From G963678255 sp963678255 (lineage in GTDB: Bacteria > Cloacimonadota > Cloacimonadia > Cloacimonadales > WRIO01): a stretch of 64,000 nt of DNA. The notes under the pieces were generated by a model that saw only the letters and a list, made by a program, of their open reading frames with translations, was not told the DNA's origin and did not search any database. Numbering within the stretch: position 1 is the first letter of the stretch; each line of letters begins with the position of its first letter. Position numbers and translations under genes: made by a program. The DNA is taken from the NCBI GenBank assembly GCA_963678255.2, contig CAXXTW010000002.1, positions 434,001 through 498,000 on the forward strand, read 5' to 3'. Of this stretch, positions 17,204 to 24,588 are shown piece by piece.

Positions 17204-17947
17204 TTATTTTTTAAACCCCTTTCTTTCTCTCATTGACATTTTTCCCTCAATTAATATATCGTAAGCATTATGAACTATCCTATCAAGGATGGCATCCGCA
17301 AGAGTTGTTTGTCCAATCTTCTCATGCCATCCTTCAATTTCAAACTGAGAACAAAACATGGTTGAACCATTTTGATATCTAGACTCGATTATTTCAAACA
17401 GATCATTTGCTTCATGTCCTCTAAGAGGAGTTAATAACCATTCGTCTATTATCAAAAGTTTTACTTGTTTGTATTGATTTATTGCTTTTTTGTACCGACC
17501 TTCTCCTCTTGCTACTTCTAATTCATCAAAAAGTTCTGGTAGTCTTATATATTTTACTGAATATGATTTACGACAAGCAGACATACCTAAGGCACATGCA
17601 ATATATGATTTGCCACTTCCAGATGCCCCTGTAATTATTATATTGTATGTTGATGTTATATATTCACATGTTGATAACCGCAATATTGATGGTTTATCGA
17701 TTTTCCTGTCATCGTGATATTCTATATCTTCTATGCAAGCATTTGTAAATTTTAAATTAGCAGTTTTGATTAATTTTGCTAATTTGTTGTTCTTTCTGTT
17801 AATCCATTCTTTATCTACTATAAAAGCAAATCTCTCTTCAAAAGATAATTGTTTATAAGCCGGATCCTTTATTTGTTCTTTAAAACTTTCAGCCATAGTG
17901 CTTAAATGCATTTCATACAATTGATTTATTGTTTGACGATCTATCAT
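17204..17947 (-). CDS. istB: IS21-family helper ATPase IstB
   Basis: 247 residues from the ATG at 17947, which overlaps the istA stop as ATGA and lies behind GGGAGG. A longer reading from 17995 exists but has no ribosome site. Walker A GASGSGKS and Walker B LLIIDEW are present; the protein resembles the AAA+ DnaC-like ATPases that choose the target and activate the IstA transposase. The overlapping stop/start implies translational coupling. Length and motifs are complete. Confidence 0.
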   Translation of the reverse strand: MIDRQTINQLYEMHLSTMAESFKEQIKDPAYKQLSFEERFAFIVDKEWINRKNNKLAKLIKTANLKFTNACIEDIEYHDDRKIDKPSILRLSTCEYITSTYNIIITGASGSGKSYIACALGMSACRKSYSVKYIRLPELFDELEVARGEGRYKKAINQYKQVKLLIIDEWLLTPLRGHEANDLFEIIESRYQNGSTMFCSQFEIEGWHEKIGQTTLADAILDRIVHNAYDILIEGKMSMRERKGFKK

Positions 17948-19488
17948 TTCTTTTTCCTCCCATAATATGATGAACCCCTGGTTAAACCATGACAAGACGG
18001 TGCTACTGTTTCTGAAGGTTCAAAACAAACAGATATCATATCAAATCCTCTTTTTAAAATCTGATAAACTGTTTTAACTCCTGGATTAGGAGAATAGGTT
18101 AATGCTCTTTCGCAAGCTTTTTCAAGGCATTCTGCTGAATATTTATCAGCTGATTTCAATAAGGTCATGCATGTTCTATAGCTTTGTTGCTCTACTTTAC
18201 ATGAGGAAATAATGCTTTTTATTACAGCTTTTGTGTTTGATCCAATTTCATCTGACCACGCAATAAATTTTTCTGTATTCCATTCAAGATATTTTTGATG
18301 CTGTTCTGGCATATGTTCTGGGAAAGTCTGATATTGTCCTGCATTACCATATTTTCTAATGTGTGAAGCTATTCTGTTGCCATTATAAAAGATCTCTATT
18401 GTCTTAATGGTAGTTCTCACGTCTAACTCATGCTTTATATATTCGTAAGGTACTGAATAATTGATTTTATCTATACAAACATGGTAATTATATTGTACAA
18501 TTGTTTTTGACCATATGGCAAGTTCATATTTTGATAAAGGCAAGGGTAATAATTCATTTTGTTCTTCTGCCAGAAAAACACTCTCACGACTTCCTTCCTT
18601 CTTTTGAAAAGGCTTTCTATTGAACTCATTTAGCTTTTCTTTGATTAATTCATTTAACTCATTAAGAGTAAAAAAAAGGATATTCCTTAATGAGGCTGTT
18701 ATCCATGTCGAAATAACGCCTACCGTTCCTTCTACACTTGCTTTATCTTTAGGTTTCCTTACTCTTGCAGGAATAACGGCTGTGTCATAATAAGCTGCCA
18801 TATCACCGTAGACTCTGTTTATGACTGGATTAAACCAATGAATCCTATCTACTCCTGTTTTTAGATTATCTGGAACAAGTATCTTAGTAACACCATTGAA
18901 GTAATTGAACGCATTGATATGTGCTTGAATCCAACTTTCGGTATTCATAGATAAAAAGCCTTCTACATATGAATATCCGCTATAAGGAAGTGTTGCAACA
19001 AATATGTATACTTTAATAGGAGATCCTGTGATATTATTTTTTATCATTGCAGTCTGACCAGCCCAATCAACCTCCATTTTCTCACCAGGTTTATGATGGA
19101 TACGCATAGTTGCTTTTGTTTTTACGGAAAAATCATTATACAATTTACAAAACTGAGAATATTTGTAGGGTATTTGTTCTTTATCTCTACATGTGTCTGA
19201 ATATTCTTGCCATAGTAAAGATAATGTTACACCACTTTTGGCTAAATCCTTGTGAATTTGAACAAAATCTGGTTCCTGTTGCTGTTTTCTTAAATAGAAA
19301 TCAGGAAATAACTGAATTTCGATTTGTTGATTTGTCAGGGTTTCTGCAATAAGCCAGGTTAATTCGGCTTCATTTGCTTTTTGAATGACTTGTGACACAG
19401 TGTTACGTGAACAGGATAAACTTCGTGATATCCCACGAAGACTAATACCTTGACGGTATAAGCGTAGTATCTCTCGATAATTGGTCAT
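17944..19488 (-). CDS. istA: IS21-family transposase IstA
   Basis: 514 residues with GGAGG upstream of the ATG at 19488. An N-terminal helix-turn-helix (YRQGISLRGISRSLSCSRNT, residues ~10-30) is followed by an rve/DDE integrase core: D in MEVDWAGQ, D in LVPDNLKTG, E in KASVEGTVG. A C-terminal Mu-type domain follows. It carries out strand transfer with IstB. No frameshift or internal stop is seen. Confidence 0.
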   Translation of the reverse strand: MTNYREILRLYRQGISLRGISRSLSCSRNTVSQVIQKANEAELTWLIAETLTNQQIEIQLFPDFYLRKQQQEPDFVQIHKDLAKSGVTLSLLWQEYSDTCRDKEQIPYKYSQFCKLYNDFSVKTKATMRIHHKPGEKMEVDWAGQTAMIKNNITGSPIKVYIFVATLPYSGYSYVEGFLSMNTESWIQAHINAFNYFNGVTKILVPDNLKTGVDRIHWFNPVINRVYGDMAAYYDTAVIPARVRKPKDKASVEGTVGVISTWITASLRNILFFTLNELNELIKEKLNEFNRKPFQKKEGSRESVFLAEEQNELLPLPLSKYELAIWSKTIVQYNYHVCIDKINYSVPYEYIKHELDVRTTIKTIEIFYNGNRIASHIRKYGNAGQYQTFPEHMPEQHQKYLEWNTEKFIAWSDEIGSNTKAVIKSIISSCKVEQQSYRTCMTLLKSADKYSAECLEKACERALTYSPNPGVKTVYQILKRGFDMISVCFEPSETVAPSCHGLTRGSSYYGRKKK

Positions 19489-19576
19489 TTGTGACCTCCA
19501 AATTTGTATTTACACTTAATTTGTGTATATATTAAAATGGAGTATTATCTTTTATTATGACAAGTGGATCTTACAT

Positions 19577-19636
19577 CGGAGAGCTGGCTCTATAATTTCG
19601 GACTAGTGGCTCTGACTTTTCGGATAGTATGCTCTA
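19577..19636. repeat. IS21 end with tandem transposase-site copies (istA side)
   Basis: On the minus strand three copies are seen: AGAGCATACTATCCGA, AGAGCCACTAGTCCGA and AGAGCCAGCTCTCCGA. They mirror the repeats at the other end of the element and support the boundary near 19636. Confidence 0.
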
Positions 19637-19829
19637 TTGGAAAAGAATATTCATTATTCATTAACACCATCTCAAGATTATTATAATTAAAATAAAAAAA
19701 CTAAAAAGAAGGAATGTTTGTTTATTTGAAAGATAACATCAAGGATATGATCTCTCGTTTATGAAAAAATGGATTCTTTTATATAGACAATAGTTCAGGA
19801 ATCATAAATTAATAGATGGGAATTCAACA

Positions 19830-20576
19830 TTATTTCAAAGTGATATAGTCTTTTAACTCTTTATGCATCGTCGTAAGTAAAGTTGTTTTGTTAATCAGAT
19901 AAAATTTATCAAATTCTTGCCAGCAAGAATCCAGATTTTTAATTTTATTATCATAATGATACATAACGTCATAATATAAAGCAAAAAAGTGAACCATTCT
20001 ATCGGGATCTGTTTTAATGATTTCAATATCATTATAATCTGCTCTACATAAATTTTTATCTATAATCTGAAGGCTTATAAGATTTATCAAAGATGATTCA
20101 ACCTGACTTTCTTTTCTTTTAGAAAGAAGACGTTGAAATCTTTTACGATCAGAAAAAAATAATCCACTTTTATTAGGTATGATTGTTCCAAAGAAGATCC
20201 CAACTGAAGAGGCTCCTGCTATTAATAAGTAATATTCAAAATATTCTGGAATATACTTTATTAATGAAAAAGCAAGAATTGAATAAAACAATGAAGCTAA
20301 AGGTCCTGATATAATGACCATAGCAAATTTTTTATTATTATCAGCTCTGATTTCTTTTGGAAGGCTTGCAGCGACTCCTCCAAATAATGACAAATCCTTG
20401 TTTAAACTAATTTTTATCTTACCATTCTCTAATCGAGATATCTTTAAAAACCCTGCTATAAACAAATGAAAACGAAATCCTGAAAATAAACCACCTAATA
20501 AATGTCCAATTTCATGAACTGTCAGGGAAAATACTATAAGAATCACAGTTCCAACAATGTGAAGTAGCATTGACAT
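19830..20576 (-). CDS. M50-type membrane metalloprotease-like protein
   Basis: 248 residues; AAAGGA lies six bases before the first of two close ATGs. The N-terminal hydrophobic segment holds the zinc motif HEIGH (LTVHEIGHLLGG, residues ~20-31). SGPLASLFYSILAF follows at ~94, then another membrane segment, and an N-x-x-G...D pair (NKSGLFFSDRKRF) matching the second metal-binding region of site-2-type proteases. The hydrophilic C-terminal ~100 residues are not recognised. No PDZ domain is seen. Substrate unknown. A decayed second copy of its middle lies at 14571-14725, so the family has been duplicated here. Confidence 0.
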   Translation of the reverse strand: MSMLLHIVGTVILIVFSLTVHEIGHLLGGLFSGFRFHLFIAGFLKISRLENGKIKISLNKDLSLFGGVAASLPKEIRADNNKKFAMVIISGPLASLFYSILAFSLIKYIPEYFEYYLLIAGASSVGIFFGTIIPNKSGLFFSDRKRFQRLLSKRKESQVESSLINLISLQIIDKNLCRADYNDIEIIKTDPDRMVHFFALYYDVMYHYDNKIKNLDSCWQEFDKFYLINKTTLLTTMHKELKDYITLK

Positions 20577-20787
20577 ATATAATCCTTTAATTATTATTTT
20601 TCGAACTAATAATATCGTTAGATATATAGGATATAACTCTGAGTCAAGTAAATTTTTTATATACCATTAGTATAATTTTGGGAACGTGTAAAAGAAATGA
20701 ACAATACCATCTCAAAGAAATGAAAAGACTTTATTCAACATATGCCATCCTAAAGATATCCTCCAACGATGATGATTATCTCTTATC

Positions 20788-21228
20788 TCCTATGAAACAT
20801 CTTGTGTATTTGTCTATTTTAATTAATTAATCCATAAAATATATTAAATATCCAGGTATCAAGACAAAAGAAATGAACAATACTATCTCAAAGAAATATC
20901 CATATCTTCTCCAATAGATGTCAATTTTTTAAAAGGACAATCTCAAAACAAGGTGTTTCATTTTTACCAAACAGGCGACAGCCTGATATGAGCTCCTATG
21001 AAACACCTTGTGTATTTGTCTATTTTAATTAATTAATCCATAAAATATATTAAATATCCAGGTATCAAGACAAAAGTAATGAACAATACTATCTCAAAGA
21101 AATATCCATATCTTCTCCAATAGATGTCAATTTTTTAAAAGGACAATCTCAAAACAAGGTGTTTCATTTTTACCAAACAGGCAACAGCCTGATATGAGCT
21201 CCTATGAAACACCTTGTGTATTTGTCTT
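20788..21228. repeat. 206-bp tandem repeat array, left part
   Basis: Two full 206-base units (20788-20993, 20994-21199) and the first 29 bases of a third. Each unit junction carries a palindrome: CAAGGTGTTTCAT ... ATGAAACACCTTG, a 13-bp stem at 20949-20961/20998-21010 and at 21155-21167/21204-21216. Nested inside it is CAGGC-AACA-GCCTG (GACA in the first copy). Only the right arm, with one change, is present at 20792-20804. The units are nearly identical, so the expansion is recent. The array resumes beyond the IS110 element. Confidence 0.
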
Positions 21229-21287
21229 ATTTAATTCTATCTAATATAAAATCCTTATTTAACTATAATTTTATTGTTTTATGATAT

Positions 21288-21449
21288 AAAATATTTTGCA
21301 CTTATGCTATTAAATCTATTTAATCTCCTATTCGGGATAATATTTTTTCAAATATCTCACCAGTTATCAAAACAAAAAAGCATAAGCAACCAAGCTCCTA
21401 TACGGGGATTTATCCACCAATGATAAAACGGCCTTTTGCAAAATATTTT
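21288..21449 (-). ncRNA. Candidate bridge/seek RNA of the IS110 element
   Basis: Non-coding region just 3' of the transposase. AAAATATTTTGCA (21288-21300) pairs perfectly with 21437-21449. Inside it CTTATGCT (21301-21308) pairs with AGCATAAG (21379-21386), and ATTAAAT-CT-ATTTAAT forms a hairpin at 21309-21324. The motif CTCCTAT(T/A)CGGG occurs twice (21325-21336, 21395-21406), as might be expected for two guide loops. Known IS1111-group elements encode their guide RNA downstream of the transposase. The strand and ends are inferred. Confidence 0.
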
Positions 21450-21454
21450 TTTAA

Positions 21455-22783
21455 TTAAACTACTTGTTTGATTTCATAACCAAGTTTTTTTGCCAATTTT
21501 TTAAAGTTATCTTCCATTTTCTTTCTATTCAATTCTTCATAAAAATTTTCTCCTAATTCAGAATAGGATTTTTTATATCGAATCATTGTATAATAGATAA
21601 CTGCTATTTTTCTGCTTGTAGCTGTTATTGCCTTCTGATAACCAATTTGTGCCATCTTTTTACGGAAAAATGCACCTAAATAACTATGGCTGTTTCTCAA
21701 TGTAGTTGCACATTGTCGAAAAATTGAAGCTGCATTACTTTGAACTTTATTTGTACTATTTTGAAAAACTGTCCCTCCGGTTATTCTATGATTCGGAGAT
21801 AATCCAAGCCAAGATGTAAAATTTTTACTATTTTTCCATTTACTCATATCAAAGCCTGTCTCTCCAATTAACTTTTCTACTGATAGTATATTAAGACCAG
21901 GTATCTCACATAAGTCAACACCTATTGCTTGAACGATGTTATGATTAATATCATTACTATCATTTTCTTCAATTGAAATATTTTCCTCATCAATTGGTTG
22001 ACTCATTAATAAAAATAAATTATTAATCTGTGAATCTGTCTCTTCAATTTTTGATAAGAAAAATTCATAAAAATTTACTGCCTGTTTGAGAATGTACAGT
22101 TGTTCAAATTGCAGACTACCACTCAATGCTTTAATGATCTCTTCATTACTTTTTTTTACACCTTTCTTTTTATATGACACAAGAACTTCAGGATTTGTCT
22201 CTCCTGAAAGTATTGCTTTTATTATACTCATTCCTGTCTTGCCAGTAATGTCAGAAATGACTTGATGAAGATAAAAGTTCATTAGAGTTAAGGCTTTTTG
22301 CATATGCTGGATATGTATGTTATTCTCTTTAACTAATTTGTCTCTATAACGAGTTAATACTTTTATTTCTCGTATATTCTTCTCCGGAATAAATGAGGGT
22401 GTTAGGAGACCATAGGAATGTAATTTTCTCAGCCAATCACAATCAAATTTATCTGTTTTCTTTCTACCTGGTGCATTTTTAACATGTTTTGCATTGCATA
22501 AACTTAATTTAAAACCTCTTGATTCAAGTATTTCATAGAGGGGAATCCAATAGATTCCGGTTGATTCCATTGCCACTGTTGTTACTTTGCAAGAAGTTAA
22601 CCAATCAGCTATAGCATTTAAATCGCAGGTATAAGAACCAAATTTGCGTATATGATCTTCACAAATAGTAGGAGATACACTTACCCAATTTTCTTTGGAA
22701 CCAATATCGATTCCTGCAGAGTGATGATTGATTACTGAAATTTCGTTAGATGCTGATTCAATTTTCTCATTTTTTTTTCTCAT
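21455..22783 (-). CDS. IS110-family transposase (DEDD recombinase)
   Basis: 442 residues from the ATG at 22783, behind GGAGG; an upstream ATG at 22807 lacks a ribosome site. The N-terminal RuvC-like DEDD domain shows GIDIGSKENW, VAMESTGIYW and the KTDKFDCDWL motif. The C-terminal Transposase_20 domain shows LCEIPGLNILSVEKLIGE and SWLGLSPNHRITGG, with a conserved serine region (SNAASIFRQCA). Family members recombine DNA under direction of an element-encoded RNA. The protein looks full length and intact. Confidence 0.
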   Translation of the reverse strand: MRKKNEKIESASNEISVINHHSAGIDIGSKENWVSVSPTICEDHIRKFGSYTCDLNAIADWLTSCKVTTVAMESTGIYWIPLYEILESRGFKLSLCNAKHVKNAPGRKKTDKFDCDWLRKLHSYGLLTPSFIPEKNIREIKVLTRYRDKLVKENNIHIQHMQKALTLMNFYLHQVISDITGKTGMSIIKAILSGETNPEVLVSYKKKGVKKSNEEIIKALSGSLQFEQLYILKQAVNFYEFFLSKIEETDSQINNLFLLMSQPIDEENISIEENDSNDINHNIVQAIGVDLCEIPGLNILSVEKLIGETGFDMSKWKNSKNFTSWLGLSPNHRITGGTVFQNSTNKVQSNAASIFRQCATTLRNSHSYLGAFFRKKMAQIGYQKAITATSRKIAVIYYTMIRYKKSYSELGENFYEELNRKKMEDNFKKLAKKLGYEIKQVV

Positions 22784-22860
22784 TTTAAGTCCCTCCTTTT
22801 TGATCATAAATACAACATTTTGATACTAATTGTCAAAAATATTTTGATTTTTACAGAGAT

Positions 22861-23115
22861 ATAACAAGGTGTTTCATTTTTACCAAACAGGCAACAGCCT
22901 GATATGAGCTCCTATGAAACACCTTGTGTATTTGTCTATTTTAATTAATTAATCCATAAAATATATTAAATATCCAGGTATCAAGACAAAAGTAATGAAC
23001 AATACTATCTCAAAGAAATATCCATATCTTCTCCAATAGATGTCAATTTTTTAAAAGGACAATCTCAAAACAAGGTGTTTCATTTTTACCAAACAGGCAA
23101 CAGCCTGATATGAGC
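22861..23115. repeat. 206-bp tandem repeat array, right part
   Basis: Resumes with the palindrome at 22865-22926, followed by a full unit (22910-23115) that ends in the left arm and inner hairpin of another palindrome (23071 onward). It stops abruptly at TGAGC, where the hairpin cassettes begin. Fragments of the unit (CTTCTCCAATAGAT) reappear at 23173. Confidence 0.
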
Positions 23116-23116
23116 T

Positions 23117-23290
23117 TTTATCTGCAAATCTCCGATTTGCCATTATCTGTAGTGCGTCAGCACTACCATTATCTTCTCCAATAGATACCATTTGAAAGTA
23201 ATTCACCAACGATGAAGCTTATCTTTTATCTTTTATCTTTTATCTGCAAATCTCTGATTTGCCATTATCTGCAACACTTCAGTGTTGCCT
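23117..23290. repeat. Cluster of four short hairpin cassettes
   Basis: Four perfect hairpins: GCAAATC-TCC-GATTTGC (23124-23140), GTAGTGC-GTCA-GCACTAC (23149-23166), GCAAATC-TCT-GATTTGC (23246-23262) and GCAACACT-TC-AGTGTTGC (23271-23288). The two pairs have the same layout: TTTATCT, hairpin, CATTATCT, hairpin. TTTATCT is repeated in tandem at 23221-23245. No coding function is seen. Confidence 0.
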
Positions 23291-23351
23291 TTCTTACTCC
23301 TTCCTTGGAGCTTATTCTTTTTTGCTTTATACTATAATATTAAAAAAAAGA

Positions 23352-23382
23352 TTGACACATTCTTGTGTTTTGGAGTTATATT
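23352..23382 (+). promoter_or_regulatory. Promoter upstream of the 181-residue protein
   Basis: TTGACA at 23352-23357 and TATATT at 23377-23382, spacer 19 (or TTATAT with 18). It lies about 45 bases before the start codon. Confidence 0.
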
Positions 23383-23426
23383 AAGTAGGTGTTTTAATTT
23401 TAATCTGAATAAAAAAAGGAAATATT

Positions 23427-23972
23427 ATGCGTGTTTTCTTTAAACCAGGCTCAACACTTTATCCAAAAGGTGGAAAAAGAGACGATGTGGTCTATTGCTA
23501 CTTTAATGATGGAACAATATGCTATACCCGAAATTACTACCCTGTTCATGAAATGCCTCAAAATCGCAAGATTAAAGAGTTGCAATCAGTAACTTTACAA
23601 ATCTGGAAACTTTTACCACTCCGTTTTAAAACTGAATTATCTCTCTATGCTAAACAATTTAAAAAAGAATACCCTCACCTCAGACGTAAATTTCTTGGCA
23701 ATTACTCTATTTTCTTAAAAATTACTCATAAACTTGATCAATTAATGCAGAATTCTCAAAATAAATCTCTCACAGCTGATGATTTTTTTAACTACTTTGT
23801 TTCCTTTTCTTTAGCTGATTATATCCGTGTTAAATTTCTGCCTAAAGTCAGCAATTTCTATAAACTCAATGCTCAGCTATTAATTGAGTATATCTCATAT
23901 TTCTTTGAATTTAAAACCTTTTTATCAAAGGATTTATTCCAAAATCAACAACTTACTGCACCTTTTGGTTAG
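23427..23972 (+). CDS. Unrecognised 181-residue protein
   Basis: ATG at 23427 with AAAGGAA upstream. The protein is basic and soluble, with no signal peptide or membrane segment. The N-terminal part (VVYCYFNDGTICYTRNYYPV followed by MPQNRKIKELQSVTLQIWK) has the look of a short strand-rich head before a helical region. I have an impression of similar lineage-specific proteins in Cloacimonadota-like genomes but cannot name a family. No transposase or nuclease motif is visible despite the neighbouring repeats. It has its own promoter and no operon partner. Confidence 0.
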   Translation: MRVFFKPGSTLYPKGGKRDDVVYCYFNDGTICYTRNYYPVHEMPQNRKIKELQSVTLQIWKLLPLRFKTELSLYAKQFKKEYPHLRRKFLGNYSIFLKITHKLDQLMQNSQNKSLTADDFFNYFVSFSLADYIRVKFLPKVSNFYKLNAQLLIEYISYFFEFKTFLSKDLFQNQQLTAPFG

Positions 23973-24530
23973 AGTATAACTATTCATTTCTCCTTTCTCT
24001 ATTAGCGTCTATATAAAAGATGCATATTATTCAATTAATGATTAAAATATCTAAAAGTTGACAGATACCTCTAGTAGATAGAGAATGCCTGATGTGGATG
24101 TTTGTAATAACAGGTACGGTGGCAAACCAAGAGCAAACTGTCACTTCAGTTAATTTTAAAAGACCCGAGCCAAAAAACTTCAATTACTAATGACTTGATG
24201 GTAAAGAAAGCAGGACTCAATATTGTTACAGATGCTTATTGATTTATGATAAGTTACAATGTTTTCATAAAAATTATAAGAGCTTTGAAAAGGAACATCT
24301 AATCAACGAATTTTTAAATGAGATCATCACTGTATTCTTGTACATCCTTGTTAGTTTCTGCTTTTTCTTTGAATAATTTATAAAAAATTACTGTCTCTTC
24401 TAAATAAATGTGTAAGGTAATCTGGTTTATTAGAATATTATTATTAATTGAATAACATATTGTTAAATAAATTTATAATGGTTAACAATACTTATAAAAT
24501 CAATTTTAAAAAAAATTATTACTAAAATAG
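23973..24530. other. Gene-free stretch
   Basis: No convincing ORF. The part from 24059 to 24165 is richer in G and C than its surroundings and is bracketed by TGACAG (24059) and CTGTCA (about 24157). This may be a structured RNA or the relic of a lost gene. I see nothing that identifies it. The rest is AT-rich spacer. Confidence 0.
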
Positions 24531-24559
24531 TTGACAATTAAATAAATAAAGAGTATAAA
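24531..24559 (+). promoter_or_regulatory. Consensus promoter of the secreted 940-residue protein
   Basis: TTGACA at 24531-24536 and TATAAA at 24554-24559 with a 17-base spacer, 29 bases before the ATG. Confidence 0.
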
Positions 24560-24588
24560 TGACTTAATGTAATATTAAGGAGAGAAAA

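Larger units (their letters stand above)
17062..19636 (-). mobile_element. IS21-family insertion sequence
   Basis: Contains istA and istB in the usual overlapping order, bounded by matching inverted ends: TAGAGCATACGTTCCG at 17062-17077 and CGGATAGTATGCTCTA at 19621-19636. Exact outer ends and a target duplication could not be fixed by eye. Both genes look intact, so the element may be active. Confidence 0.
21229..22860 (-). mobile_element. IS110-family element inserted in the repeat array
   Basis: Sequence foreign to the 206-bp repeat separates repeat offset 29 (left) from about offset 158 (right). It contains an IS110-type transposase with about 220 bases of non-coding DNA after it and only about 80 before it. 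About 130 bases of repeat unit are missing across the junction, so insertion was accompanied by deletion or recombination, or the boundaries are a few bases off. IS110 elements lack ordinary terminal inverted repeats, and none is seen. Confidence 0.

Noticed and set aside
20788..23115. CRISPR-like array
   Set aside because: The repeated unit is a nearly identical 206-bp tandem including its spacer, there are too few copies, and no cas genes are near.
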